Shown: positions 54,909 to 63,997 of the stretch, one piece after another
How the letters are laid out: each line of letters begins with the position of its first letter
Numbering within the stretch: position 1 is the stretch's first letter
Source: Hydrogenophaga sp.
GTDB taxonomy: Bacteria > Pseudomonadota > Gammaproteobacteria > Burkholderiales > Burkholderiaceae_C
Assembly (NCBI RefSeq): GCF_011390835.1
Contig: NZ_JAABRQ010000001.1
Location: forward strand, 310,001 to 374,000
Length of the DNA: 64,000 nucleotides
Direction of reading: 5' to 3'
Notes under the pieces: generated by a model
The model's input: only the letters and a program-made list of their open reading frames with translations
What the model was told of the DNA's origin: nothing
Database searches by the model: none
Position numbers and translations under genes: made by a program

Positions 54909-56320
54909 GCTGGTGTCGGCGCCACGCCGTCCATCATGTCCACCTGGACACTGCTCTCCACCGCCGAGCACGGAACGAGCGTGGGCCAGATGCCGAGCAG
55001 CTCGCTGGTGTTGTGCAAGCCGTTGAAACCGCAGGTGTAGGCAGGGCCACTGAGCGCGAGCCAGGGAAACAGGCGGCCAAAGCCGTCCGCCGCGGCTTTC
55101 ACCGGCGTGCGCAAGACCATGCGCGTCCAGACTTCGTTCAGGTCGTTGAGTGCGGCGACTTCGGGCAAGGGTGCCAGCGCGCCGTGCGCCGAATTCAGAC
55201 CCGGGTACTCCACGAACAGCTCGTCGTGCGGGATGTGTTTGTCGCGCAGCATCGTGCGCACCGTGGCCTGTGCGGCCTGCGCCTTGTCCCAGGCGTCGGG
55301 CCAGGAAAAACCCCAGGTGACTTCCGCCTTGAAGCCGTCCCGAAACCCGGCCACCACCTTGAGCTGCTCACCTGGTGGCTGGCCGCGCGCCCCGGTGAGG
55401 CGCACGCGATCGTGGCCCTCGTCGTGCAAGGTGATGGAGCCCATGTCGAGCACCACATCGGGCGAGTGGTAAGCGTACGGGTTGTGCACCTCGTAAAGCA
55501 GTTGCTGGCGAACGGTGTCGAAGTTGACCCGCCCACCTGTAGCCGGCGCCTTGGTGATCAGCGCCGTACCGTCCTGGTAGACCTCGGCAATCGGGTAGCC
55601 GATGTGTGCCAGATCGGGAATGCGCTGCCAGTCCCCCTGACTGCCGAAATTGCCACCACTGCCCTGACCGGAGCACTCCAGCAGATGGCCAACAGTGAGA
55701 CCTTGCGCCAGGCGGTCGAGGTCAATGGGCGTTCGCGCTCCCGCGAGCGTCCAGCCCAGGCTGTGCACGATCGGGCCAAGGAACAGGGCGGCATCAGCCA
55801 CCCGACCGGTGATCACGATGTCGGCCCCGGCATCCAGCGCACGCACGATGGGTTCGGCGCCCAGGTAGGCATTGGCGAACACCAGCTGCTCCCGCACACC
55901 CGCCACCGGCTCGCCGGTGAACAGGTGGGCAAAGTCAGTAGCGGGCGCATCGGCTTGCAGCAACTGCGGCAACACGTCGTCGCCGCGCACCACCGCCACC
56001 CGGGCGCGCCAACCCTTGGTCATGAAGGCCGCGAGCAAAGCCTGCGCCGCACCAGCCGGGTTGAGTCCACCCGCGTTACAGACGAAGCGCACGCCCCGCT
56101 CGCGCATCAGCGGCCACAGCCGCAGCAGCATGGGCACCAGATCGCGCGCATACCCCAGGCCGGGATCGCGCTGCCGATCCTTTTGCAGGATGGCCAGCGT
56201 GAGTTCGGCCAGGTGATCGCTGGCGATGAACTGCACGCCACCGCGCTCGATGCTGGCCGCAACCGGCTCCCAGTTGTCACCGTAAAAGCCCAGGCCAGCG
56301 CCAATGCGTACCGATTGCAT
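54905..56320 (-). CDS. Acyclic terpene utilisation AtuA family protein (DUF1446)
   Basis: A 471-residue cytoplasmic protein starting MQSVRIGAGLGFYGDNWEP at 56320. It has the DUF1446 features ASDHLAELTLAIL, VCNAGGLNPAGAAQAL, DIVITGRVADAALFLGP and HLLECSGQGSGGNFG. AtuA is required in Pseudomonas for growth on citronellol and geraniol, but its reaction is not established. It heads a three-gene coupled unit with the small AtuA partner and an enoyl-CoA hydratase, and is divergent from the Liv-type transporter operon. Confidence 0.88.
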   Translation of the reverse strand: MQSVRIGAGLGFYGDNWEPVAASIERGGVQFIASDHLAELTLAILQKDRQRDPGLGYARDLVPMLLRLWPLMRERGVRFVCNAGGLNPAGAAQALLAAFMTKGWRARVAVVRGDDVLPQLLQADAPATDFAHLFTGEPVAGVREQLVFANAYLGAEPIVRALDAGADIVITGRVADAALFLGPIVHSLGWTLAGARTPIDLDRLAQGLTVGHLLECSGQGSGGNFGSQGDWQRIPDLAHIGYPIAEVYQDGTALITKAPATGGRVNFDTVRQQLLYEVHNPYAYHSPDVVLDMGSITLHDEGHDRVRLTGARGQPPGEQLKVVAGFRDGFKAEVTWGFSWPDAWDKAQAAQATVRTMLRDKHIPHDELFVEYPGLNSAHGALAPLPEVAALNDLNEVWTRMVLRTPVKAAADGFGRLFPWLALSGPAYTCGFNGLHNTSELLGIWPTLVPCSAVESSVQVDMMDGVAPTPA

Positions 56321-56479
56321 GTCTGGGACTATCGTTGGCACCTGCGCGACTCGCGATCGGGACAACCCCTAGCGCCAGTCTCATACAAGACAGCTATAAA
56401 TTCAGGGGGTTACTAGCGCTACACGGTCTACAGCAGGAACGGCAGGCGCCACAAAGACAAAACGACAGGAGACACCCGC
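56321..56479. promoter_or_regulatory. Divergent atuA-like / liv promoter region
   Basis: 159 bp between the AtuA gene and livH. On the plus strand TATAAA at 56395-56400 is a candidate -10 about 80 bp before the livH GTG; no TTGACA-like -35 is present, which would fit control by an activator. The last 20 bp before livH hold AGGAGA. No clear dyad symmetry seen. Confidence 0.4.
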
Positions 56480-57355
56480 GTGCAATTGCTGCAACTGCTC
56501 ATCGACGGCATCTCCCAAGGCTGCATCTACGGACTCATCGCCCTGGGCTTCGTGCTGATCTACAAGGCCACCGAAACGGTGAGTTTCGCCCAGGGCGATC
56601 TGATGATGGTCGGCGCTTTCGGCGGCCTGACCCTGATGACCTTCATGGGCCTTCCTTACTGGATTGCGGTGCCTGCCACCATCATCGGCATGGCCTTGTT
56701 TGGCGTGGGCGTAGAGCGGGTGGTGGTCCGTCCCATCCTGGGCCAGCCCGCGTTCTCCATCGTCATGCTCACCATCGGTGTGGGCTTTGTGCTGCGCGGC
56801 GTGATCACCATGATCCCCGACGTCGGAACCGACACCCACACACTGCCCGTGCCCTATGCCGGCGGCGTGCTGCGCTTCGGTGGTCTGGTGATCTCGGCCG
56901 AGCAGACGGTGGTGATCGCGTCCACCGCACTCCTCTGCGCGGCCCTCTACGCCATGTTTCGCTACAGCAAGCTAGGCATCGCGATGCAGGCGGCTTCGCA
57001 GAACCAGCTCGCCGCGTACTACATGGGCATCCCGGTGCAGCGGATCAACGGCCTCGTTTGGGGTCTGGCGGCGGCGGTGGCGGCCATCGCTGGCCTGCTG
57101 CTCGCACCCATCACCTTCGTGCACGCCAATATGGGTTTCATCGGTCTCAAGGCCTTTCCGGCCGCGGTGGTCGGCGGCTTCGGCAGCCTGCCCGGCGCCA
57201 CCGTCGGCGGCCTGGTGATCGGTATCGTCGAGTCGGTGGCGGGCTTCTATTTGCCCGAAGGCTTCAAGGACATTGCACCCTATATCGTGGTGCTTCTCAT
57301 GTTGGTGCTCAAGCCAAACGGCCTGTTTGGCGAAAAACTCCGGAAGAAAGTATGA
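56480..57355 (+). CDS. livH: ABC transporter permease, LivH type
   Basis: A 291-residue inner-membrane permease with about eight helices, GTG start behind an AGGAGA site. Opening LLQLLIDGISQGCIYGLIAL and the loop motif TVSFAQGDLMMVGAF are those of LivH, the first permease of branched-chain amino acid (HAAT) transporters. The C-terminal GGFGSLPGATVGGLVIGIVES is the conserved coupling region. The operon contains an acyl-CoA ligase, so the cargo may be a carboxylic acid rather than an amino acid. I use livH for family position, not for a proven substrate. Confidence 0.9.
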   Translation: MQLLQLLIDGISQGCIYGLIALGFVLIYKATETVSFAQGDLMMVGAFGGLTLMTFMGLPYWIAVPATIIGMALFGVGVERVVVRPILGQPAFSIVMLTIGVGFVLRGVITMIPDVGTDTHTLPVPYAGGVLRFGGLVISAEQTVVIASTALLCAALYAMFRYSKLGIAMQAASQNQLAAYYMGIPVQRINGLVWGLAAAVAAIAGLLLAPITFVHANMGFIGLKAFPAAVVGGFGSLPGATVGGLVIGIVESVAGFYLPEGFKDIAPYIVVLLMLVLKPNGLFGEKLRKKV

Positions 57356-57365
57356 CCAGCTCGGC

Positions 57366-57450
57366 CCACCCCCGCGCCGCGCTTGCAGCGCGTCACCCCC
57401 TCAAGGGGGCGCCACTGGCGGCCCGGCAAAGCCGGTTCTGCGGTGGCCCG
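57366..57450 (+). repeat. REP-like palindromic intergenic repeat, copy 3
   Basis: Between livH and livM. Parts in order: CCCCCGCGCCGCGCTTGCAGCG, CCCCCTCAAGGGGG, CGGCCCGGCAAAGCCGG, TTCTGCGGTGG (each short). It is close to the copy at 60305, particularly over GGCCCGGCAAAGCCGG. It accounts for most of the 173-bp gap between the two permease genes; the rest contains the livM leader and nothing else I can name. Confidence 0.65.
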
Positions 57451-57528
57451 GGAATCAAACCCGCCCTCCGGACAACATGCCGGCAAAACCAGCTGCGCTG
57501 CAGCTTCTGACAAAAAGCATCGAACCAC

Positions 57529-58605
57529 ATGCGGTTTATTTTCAAGACTGACTACAACCAGGACATCAAGCTGGCCAAACACGGCGGCCATGTGTTCTGG
57601 TACGGGCTGCTGGTGCTGGGCCTGCTGGCCGCGCCCTGGCTGATCCAGGAATACTGGCTGGCGCAACTCACCTTTGTGCTGATTTACGCCATCGTCGGTC
57701 TGGGCCTGATGCTACTCGCCGGCTTCACCGGGCTGTTTTCGCTGGGGCATGCGGCCTTTCTCGGCGTGGGCGCCTACACCCAGGCCATCATGGTCAATGC
57801 CGGCATCCCGTTTCCGATTGCCATCGCTTGTGCGGGTCTGCTGTCGGCGGCGGTGGGCATGGTGGTCGGCCTGCCGGCCTTACGCGTCAAGGGCATTTAC
57901 CTCGGCATGGCAACACTGGCGTTCGGCTTCATCGTCGAAGAAGGCATGGCGCGATGGGAGTCGGTGACCGGCGGCAACGCCGGCCTGATGGTGAACTACC
58001 CCGCCATGTTCGGCTGGACACTGGACACCACCAACGAGTTCTATTTTCTGTGTCTGGTGATCGCCATCGGCGCCACACTGGGCATCGCCAATCTGATGCG
58101 CTCCAGCACCGGGCGCGCGTTTGTGGCGATCCGCGACTCGGAGATTTCGGCGCAGAGCATGGGCATTCACCTGGCTTGGTACAAGACCCTGAGCTTCGCC
58201 ATCTCCGCGGCGCTGGCCGGTATCGGCGGCGCCTTGTACGCGCACAAGATCCAGTTCCTCTCGCCCGAACAGTTCAGCATCATCCAGTCCATCGACCTGC
58301 TGCTGATGGTGGTGATCGGCGGGCTGGGCTCCATCCACGGCGCGTTCCTGGGCGCCATCTTCCTGATCGTGATGCCGCAGCTGATCGCCATTGGGAAAGA
58401 CTTCTTGCCGACGGCCATCGGTCAGGCCGCTGGTCTGCAAGGCACGGTGTACGGCCTCATGCTGATCGCCTTCGTGCTGTTTGAGCCAATGGGCTTGTAT
58501 GGCCGCTGGCTCAAGATCCGCACCTATTTCCAGCTGTTTCCGTTCTACCGCAAGGGTATGTTCAAGCGGCAAAAGAGCTTCCAGAAGTCGGACCGACTGA
58601 AATGA
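57529..58605 (+). CDS. livM: ABC transporter permease, LivM type
   Basis: A 358-residue second permease with 8-10 membrane helices. Diagnostic segments are [24 protein letters not shown], which contains the LivM SLGHAAF motif, [16 protein letters not shown], and the coupling loop [16 protein letters not shown]. It pairs with LivH to form the channel. The stop overlaps the livG start by 4 bp. The ATG at 57529 lacks a strong Shine-Dalgarno. Confidence 0.92.
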   Translation: MRFIFKTDYNQDIKLAKHGGHVFWYGLLVLGLLAAPWLIQEYWLAQLTFVLIYAIVGLGLMLLAGFTGLFSLGHAAFLGVGAYTQAIMVNAGIPFPIAIACAGLLSAAVGMVVGLPALRVKGIYLGMATLAFGFIVEEGMARWESVTGGNAGLMVNYPAMFGWTLDTTNEFYFLCLVIAIGATLGIANLMRSSTGRAFVAIRDSEISAQSMGIHLAWYKTLSFAISAALAGIGGALYAHKIQFLSPEQFSIIQSIDLLLMVVIGGLGSIHGAFLGAIFLIVMPQLIAIGKDFLPTAIGQAAGLQGTVYGLMLIAFVLFEPMGLYGRWLKIRTYFQLFPFYRKGMFKRQKSFQKSDRLK

Positions 58606-59429
58606 CCCAGGACATTCTTCTTTCAGCAAAAAACATCAGCGTGCGCTTCGGCGGCGTGCTGGCGGTGAACAACGTGAGCTTCGATGTGAAGCGCGGCGAG
58701 GTGTTCACGCTGATCGGCCCCAACGGCGCCGGCAAGACCACGGTGTTCAACCTGATCAGTCGCATCTACACGCCAACCACGGGCAGCATCGACTTTGCTG
58801 GGCCGCAGGGCATGCTGCGACTCACCGAGCAACCGCCCCACCTGATCGCGGGACTGGGCATTGCGCGCACCTTCCAGAACATCGAGCTCTTTGAACACGC
58901 CACCGTGCTGCAAAACCTGCTGATCGGGCGCCACACCCACCGCCGCACCGGCCTGTGGAGTGAGATCTTCTTCAGCGCAAAGACCCGCGCCGCGGAGATC
59001 GAGGCGCGGGAAAAGGTGGAGCATGTGATCGAGCTGCTCGACCTGCAGCACCACCGCGAATCGATGGTAGCCGGCCTGCCCTACGGCGTGCGCAAGGTGG
59101 TGGAGCTGGCGCGCGCGCTGTGCACCGAGCCCCAGCTGCTGCTGCTGGACGAGCCGTCTTCTGGTTTGAACGTGGAGGAAACCGACGACATGGCGTTCTG
59201 GATCACCGACATCAAGAACGAACTTGGCATCACGGTGCTCATGGTTGAGCACGACATGAGCCTGGTGTCCAAGGTTTCCGACCGGGTGCTGGCCATGAGC
59301 ATGGGCGAGGAGCTGGCCACCGGGTCACCGTCAGAAGTGCAGTCACATCCGGGCGTGATCGAAGCCTATCTCGGCTCGGTGGACGATGTGTCCAATCTGC
59401 GCCGCGAAAACCACAAGGTGGTGGCATGA
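58602..59429 (+). CDS. livG: ABC transporter ATP-binding protein, LivG type
   Basis: A 275-residue ATPase. Walker A is GPNGAGKTT, the LivG-specific [10 protein letters not shown] follows, and the Walker B region is [12 protein letters not shown] with a His switch in VEHDMSLV. The signature motif reads [15 protein letters not shown], as in this subfamily where the LSGG consensus is relaxed. It is coupled to livM (ATGA overlap). It works with LivF as the ATPase pair of the importer. Confidence 0.93.
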   Translation: MTQDILLSAKNISVRFGGVLAVNNVSFDVKRGEVFTLIGPNGAGKTTVFNLISRIYTPTTGSIDFAGPQGMLRLTEQPPHLIAGLGIARTFQNIELFEHATVLQNLLIGRHTHRRTGLWSEIFFSAKTRAAEIEAREKVEHVIELLDLQHHRESMVAGLPYGVRKVVELARALCTEPQLLLLDEPSSGLNVEETDDMAFWITDIKNELGITVLMVEHDMSLVSKVSDRVLAMSMGEELATGSPSEVQSHPGVIEAYLGSVDDVSNLRRENHKVVA

Positions 59430-59439
59430 GAAACGCAGG

Positions 59440-59507
59440 GCCGTCCCAAGTTTTGAACGCCCCCTTGGGGGACTGCGCATTAGGCGCGGCCAACAGCGTG
59501 GGGGCAT
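59440..59507 (+). repeat. REP-like intergenic remnant, copy 4
   Basis: Between livG and livF: a GCCCCCTTGGGGG palindrome (about 59459-59471) followed by CGCGGCC. It is shorter and more diverged than the copies on either side, so the assignment to the same repeat family is tentative. Confidence 0.4.
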
Positions 59508-59508
59508 C

Positions 59509-60297
59509 ATGAGCGTGGCCACCACCGACGAGCCGGTGCTCAAGCTGCTCAACGTCGAGAGCGCCTACGGTCCCATCAAGGCCATACGAGGCGTGAGCCT
59601 GCAGGTGCGCCGCGGCGAGATCGCCACGGTGCTGGGCTCCAACGGCGCGGGCAAGACCACCATCCTCAAGACCATCAGTGGCATCATCGATCCGCGCAAA
59701 GGGTCGATCGATTTCAAGGGTGAGAACATCACCGCCAAGGATCCCGCCTTCATCGTGCAGCAAGGCCTGTCGCACGTGCCCGAAGGGCGCGAGGTGTTTC
59801 CGCTTCTCTCGGTGCGAGACAACCTCCTGATGGGCGCCTACACGCGCAAGGACCGCGATGGCGTGGGGCGTGACATGGAAGCGGTTTATGACTACTTCCC
59901 GATCCTGCGCGAGCGAGCCGCGCAGGACGCCGGTCTGCTCTCCGGGGGCCAGCAGCAGATGTTGTCGATCAGCCGTGCGCTGATGGCCAAACCCGACCTG
60001 ATCCTGCTGGATGAGCCCAGCCTGGGTTTGTCGCCCAAGCTGACCAAGGAAATTTTCGAGATCGTGGTGCGCATCAACCGCGAACGCGGCACCACCATCC
60101 TGCTGGTCGAGCAGAACGCCAACATGGCGCTGAACGCTTCTGACTATGGCTATGTGCTGGAGAACGGCCGCATCGTCATGGAAGACACCTGCGCCCACCT
60201 GCGCGAGAAGGACGACATCAAGGAGTTCTACCTCGGCATGAAGGAAGAAGGCGTGCGCGCCGACCGGCGCTGGAAAAAGAAGAAGAACTGGAGGTAG
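59509..60297 (+). CDS. livF: ABC transporter ATP-binding protein, LivF type
   Basis: A 262-residue ATPase starting MSVATTDEPVLKLLN at 59509; the frame is open upstream into livG but not coding there. Walker A is GSNGAGKTT, followed by the LivF-type LSHVPEGREVFPLLSV, signature LSGGQQQMLSISRAL, and Walker B LILLDEPSLGLS with VEQNANMAL. The Lys/Arg-rich tail (RRWKKKKNWR) is longer than usual. Second ATPase subunit of the importer. Confidence 0.93.
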   Translation: MSVATTDEPVLKLLNVESAYGPIKAIRGVSLQVRRGEIATVLGSNGAGKTTILKTISGIIDPRKGSIDFKGENITAKDPAFIVQQGLSHVPEGREVFPLLSVRDNLLMGAYTRKDRDGVGRDMEAVYDYFPILRERAAQDAGLLSGGQQQMLSISRALMAKPDLILLDEPSLGLSPKLTKEIFEIVVRINRERGTTILLVEQNANMALNASDYGYVLENGRIVMEDTCAHLREKDDIKEFYLGMKEEGVRADRRWKKKKNWR

Positions 60298-60304
60298 ATG
60301 TGAC

Positions 60305-60390
60305 TCCCCCCCCAGCACTTCGCGCTACCCCCCAGGGGGCGGCACTTGCGGCCCGGCAAAGCCGGCTCCGCGGTGCCTTGGACCGCGTCT
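60305..60390 (+). repeat. REP-like palindromic intergenic repeat, copy 5
   Basis: Between livF and the ligase gene: CCCCCCCAGCACTTCGCG, CCCCCCAGGGGGCGG, GCGGCCCGGCAAAGCCGG, CTCCGCGGTGCC. Very similar to the copy at 57366 in order and wording. It fills most of the 135-bp gap. Confidence 0.65.
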
Positions 60391-60432
60391 CTTCAAGAGA
60401 AACACATTTGGCTTCGGCGTTGGACATCTAGC

Positions 60433-62289
60433 ATGAGCACTCTCTGGGATCTTTCCGGCATCCAGCCCAAAACAGAGATCGTCCTGCCTGGCGAGACCAT
60501 TCCTGCCTTGTTCTGGAATGGCGTGAAAGCGCGCGGACCGCAGGTGTGGATGCGGCAGAAGGACTACGGCATCTGGCGCACCTGGAGCTGGGACCAGACG
60601 GGTGACGCCGTGCGGGAAATCGCCAACGGCTTGATCGCCCTCGGATTCGCCGAGCGCGAAACCGCTTCCATCCTCTCCAACACCACCATCGAATGGGTGC
60701 TGTGCGACCTGGCGGTGCTCAGCGCCAACGGTGTCTCCAATGGCATCTATCCCACCGACGCAGCGGAACAGGTGCAATACCTGTGCGAAGACTCGGGCAC
60801 CACCGTGCTGTTTGTCGAAGACGACGAACAGCTGGACAAGGCGCTGACTGTGCGCGATCAGCTGCCGAAGCTGCGCAAGATCATTGTGGGCAACATGGAA
60901 GGCCTGCGCGACCTCGATGACCCGCAGGTGATGAGCCTGGACGCGCTGCGCGAGCTCGGCCGCGAGCATGCGCGCACCCACCCGCAGGCGCTGGAGGCGC
61001 GCATCGCAGCGAGCCGACCGGAGGATCTGGCAATTCTCGTTTACACCTCTGGGACCACCGGCCGACCTAAGGGCGCGATGCACAGCCACCAAGGGCTGGT
61101 CTACACGGTGCGCGGCTACAACACGCTGATTGCCCGCGACGAAAATGATGAGTGCATGTGTTTCCTACCTTTGTGTCACATCGCTGAGCGCATGGGCGGC
61201 GAGTATTTTTCACTCTACACCGGCGCCAAACTCAACTTCGTGGAGAACCCAGAGACCGTGCCCGAGAACGTGCGCGAAATCGCACCCACCGTGTTCACCG
61301 CAGTGCCGCGCGTGTGGGAGAAGTTCTATTCGGGGGTGATGATCACGCTCAAGGAAGCAGGTGCGCTGCAGCAGGCGGCCTATGCCTGGTCCATCGGGAT
61401 TGGGCAGCGCGTGGCCGATCTGGTGATGGCCCAGCAACCGGTGCCGGGCTCGCTCAAGTTGCAGTTTCACGTGGCGCGGCTGCTGGTGCTCAACAACGTG
61501 CGCAAGCTGATCGGCATCCACCGTGCGCGCTTTCTCGTCACCGGCGCAGCGCCGATTTCGCCAGACCTGGTTCGCTGGTACCTGGCGCTGGGAGTGCCCA
61601 TGCTGGAAGTCTGGGGCATGACAGAAACCTGTGGCGCCTCCACGGGCGTGCCGGTTGAACGCATCAAACCGGGCTCCATTGGCCCGGCCGCGCAATACAA
61701 CGAAGTGCGGCTGGACCCGGTGACCAGTGAAATCCAGGTGCGCGGCAAAAACGTGTTCATGGGCTACCTGAACCTGCCGGAAAAAACCGCCGAGACCATC
61801 AGTGCCGATGGCTGGCTGCACACGGGCGATGTGGGCGTGGTCGATGAGGAAGGGTTTTTCCGCATCACCGACCGCATGAAAGACATCATCATCACCGCAG
61901 GCGGCAAGAACATCACACCCAGCGAGCTGGAGAACGAACTCAAGTTCTCGCCCTACGTGACCGACGCGGTCGTGATCGGCGACAAGCGCCCCTACCTCAC
62001 CGTGATCATCATGATTGACCAGGAAAACGTGGAGAAATACGCGCAAGACAACGACGTGCCCTTCTCCAACTACGCCAGCCTGACCCGCGCGCCCGAGGTG
62101 CAGGAGCTGATCCAGAGCGAGATCGAGCGGGCCAACAAGAAGTTTGCGCGGGTCGAACAGATCAAGAAGTTCTTTCTGCTCGACACCCAGCTCTCGGCCG
62201 AAGACGAAGAACTCACCCCCACCATGAAACTCAAACGCCAGCTGGTGCAAAAGAAATACGCCGAACAGATTGACGCCATGTACCGCTGA
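60433..62289 (+). CDS. AMP-dependent acyl-CoA synthetase (long-chain/branched acid type)
   Basis: A 618-residue adenylate-forming ligase from MSTLWDLSGIQPK at 60433; upstream of that the frame crosses the repeat. The phosphate loop is YTSGTTGRPKG (204-214), then VWGMTETCG, the adenine-binding YLNLPEKT region, WLHTGDVG, and the hinge/lysine region DRMKDIIITAGGKNITPSE. It forms acyl-CoA from a carboxylic acid, ATP and CoA. It lies between livF and the binding protein on the same strand, which suggests it activates the imported acid. The substrate is unknown. Confidence 0.9.
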   Translation: MSTLWDLSGIQPKTEIVLPGETIPALFWNGVKARGPQVWMRQKDYGIWRTWSWDQTGDAVREIANGLIALGFAERETASILSNTTIEWVLCDLAVLSANGVSNGIYPTDAAEQVQYLCEDSGTTVLFVEDDEQLDKALTVRDQLPKLRKIIVGNMEGLRDLDDPQVMSLDALRELGREHARTHPQALEARIAASRPEDLAILVYTSGTTGRPKGAMHSHQGLVYTVRGYNTLIARDENDECMCFLPLCHIAERMGGEYFSLYTGAKLNFVENPETVPENVREIAPTVFTAVPRVWEKFYSGVMITLKEAGALQQAAYAWSIGIGQRVADLVMAQQPVPGSLKLQFHVARLLVLNNVRKLIGIHRARFLVTGAAPISPDLVRWYLALGVPMLEVWGMTETCGASTGVPVERIKPGSIGPAAQYNEVRLDPVTSEIQVRGKNVFMGYLNLPEKTAETISADGWLHTGDVGVVDEEGFFRITDRMKDIIITAGGKNITPSELENELKFSPYVTDAVVIGDKRPYLTVIIMIDQENVEKYAQDNDVPFSNYASLTRAPEVQELIQSEIERANKKFARVEQIKKFFLLDTQLSAEDEELTPTMKLKRQLVQKKYAEQIDAMYR

Positions 62290-62333
62290 GTACAGCGCAC
62301 CTTTTCCCTTCACAACCACAGGAGACACAGTCC

Positions 62334-63503
62334 ATGAAATTCCCATTGAGCCTGATCGGCGCTGCCCTGGCGCTCACCACCGGCGCAGCCCTTGCCCAAT
62401 CCCAGGGCGTGACCAAGGACGAGATCGTGCTGGGCTCGATCCAGGACCTGTCCGGCCCCATCGCGGGCTTTGGCAAGCAGATCCGTCTGGGCATGATGCT
62501 GCGGGTGGACGAGGCCAACGAGCAGGGCGGCGTCAACGGCCGCAAGATCAAGCTGATCGTGGAAGACTCCAAGTACGACCCGCGCAATGCCGTGCTGGCC
62601 GCGCAGAAGCTGGTCAACCAGGACAAGATCTTCGCCATGATTGCCCACCTCGGTACTGCCACCAACATGGCCGCCATGCCAGTGCAGTTCCAGAAGAACG
62701 TGATCAACTTCTTCCCGGTGACGGCCGCGCGCCAGATGTACGAGCCGTTTCACAAACTCAAGTACGCCTATGCTGCCACCTACTACGATCAGATGAAGAT
62801 CGCCGCACCCAGGCTGGTGAAGGAAAAGGGTGCCAAGAAGGTGTGTGCCATGTACCAGGACGACGAGTTCGGCCTGGAGGTGCTGCGCGGTGCCGAGGAC
62901 GGGCTGAAGGCGGCGGGCATCGAAATGGCCGAGAAGACCTCCTACAAGCGCGGCGCCACCGACTTCTCCTCGCAGATGCAAAAGCTTGCGTCCGAGAAGT
63001 GCGATTTTGTCGTGCTCGGGACCATCATCCGCGAAACTATTGGCGGCATCGCCACCGCCAAGCGCCTCGGGTTTAACCCCACCTTCCTTGGTTCGAGCGC
63101 GGCCTACACCGACCTGATCCACAAGCTGGGCGGCCCGGCCATGGATGGCCTGTACGCAACCATGACGGTTGAGAACCCCTACACCGACTCGGCCACGCAG
63201 CCGATCCGGTTCTGGGCCAACAAGTACCAGACCAAGTTCAACGAAGACCCCACGGTGTTCTCGGTCTACGGCTACAACGCCATTGACGCTTTCCTGACAG
63301 CGGCCAGCAAAGCTGGCAAGAACCTGACGACGGACAGCTTCATCAAGGTCATGGACACCATGAAGTACCCACCCGACATCTTCGGCAGCTCTGAGATGAC
63401 TTTCAGCCCGACCAAACGCTTGGGCAGTGATTCAGTTCGCATGTCGCAACTGCAGAACACGCGTTGGAAAGTCGTATCGGAGTACATGCACATCGGCAAG
63501 TAA
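62334..63503 (+). CDS. ABC transporter periplasmic substrate-binding protein, LivK type
   Basis: A 389-residue exported protein with signal peptide (about 1-21, cut after ALA). The periplasmic-binding-protein type I pattern is clear: IVLGSIQDLSGPIAGFGKQI, GGVNGRKIKLIVEDS, and GFNPTFLGSS further on. It delivers the cargo to the LivHMGF complex encoded just upstream. An AGGAGA site precedes the ATG. A strong terminator follows, so it is probably the last gene of the operon. The ligand is likely an organic acid, given the ligase gene next to it; this is inference. Confidence 0.92.
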   Translation: MKFPLSLIGAALALTTGAALAQSQGVTKDEIVLGSIQDLSGPIAGFGKQIRLGMMLRVDEANEQGGVNGRKIKLIVEDSKYDPRNAVLAAQKLVNQDKIFAMIAHLGTATNMAAMPVQFQKNVINFFPVTAARQMYEPFHKLKYAYAATYYDQMKIAAPRLVKEKGAKKVCAMYQDDEFGLEVLRGAEDGLKAAGIEMAEKTSYKRGATDFSSQMQKLASEKCDFVVLGTIIRETIGGIATAKRLGFNPTFLGSSAAYTDLIHKLGGPAMDGLYATMTVENPYTDSATQPIRFWANKYQTKFNEDPTVFSVYGYNAIDAFLTAASKAGKNLTTDSFIKVMDTMKYPPDIFGSSEMTFSPTKRLGSDSVRMSQLQNTRWKVVSEYMHIGK

Positions 63504-63534
63504 AGGGCGGCCTGCTTCTGCGGGCCTGTCACTC

Positions 63535-63567
63535 AAGCCGCCTCGCCCTGTGCGACGGCGGCTTTTT
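63535..63567 (+). terminator. Rho-independent terminator of the liv-ligase operon
   Basis: AAGCCGCC (63535-63542) pairs with GGCGGCTT (63557-63564), with an inner TCGC/GCGA stem, followed by TTTTT and a T-rich tail. It lies 32 bp after the binding-protein stop. Confidence 0.9.
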
Positions 63568-63604
63568 CTTTGACCCGGGCCACCACCTGCGCCAACATGC
63601 GTCC

Positions 63605-63997
63605 ATGAACGCCGCCACCGCCGCTTTCCTGGCCGACGCCCTGCTCACCTTGCATGTGGGCGTGGTGCTGTTCGTGGTCGGCTTGCTGCCGCTGATTCTG
63701 ATCGGTGGTGCCCTGGGCTGGCGCTGGGTGCGCCATGTTGGCCTGCGCCTCACCCACCTGGCCCTGATGGTCTTCATCGCCGCCCAGACCTGGCTCGGTC
63801 AGCTGTGCCCTCTGACCCTGTGGGAACAAGACCTTCGCCGCCTCGCGGGCGAGACGGCTTACCGCGAAAGCTTCATCGAACACTGGCTCTCGCGCCTGCT
63901 GTATTGGGAGGCACCGTGGTGGGTGTTCGTGGCGGCGTACACGGGGTTTGCGGTGCTGGTGGGGACGGCCTGGTGGTGGGTTAGGCCCAGGCGATGA
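63605..63997 (+). CDS. DUF2784 family membrane protein
   Basis: A 130-residue inner-membrane protein from MNAATAAFLADALLTLH at 63605; the frame upstream runs through the terminator and is not coding. Three to four helices (about 5-30, 38-60, 98-122). LTHLALMVFIAAQTWLGQLCPLT and LRRLAGE, then FIEHWLSRLLYWEAPWWVF, are DUF2784 features (quoted in part). Function unknown. It ends 3 bp before the end of the window. Confidence 0.82.
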   Translation: MNAATAAFLADALLTLHVGVVLFVVGLLPLILIGGALGWRWVRHVGLRLTHLALMVFIAAQTWLGQLCPLTLWEQDLRRLAGETAYRESFIEHWLSRLLYWEAPWWVFVAAYTGFAVLVGTAWWWVRPRR

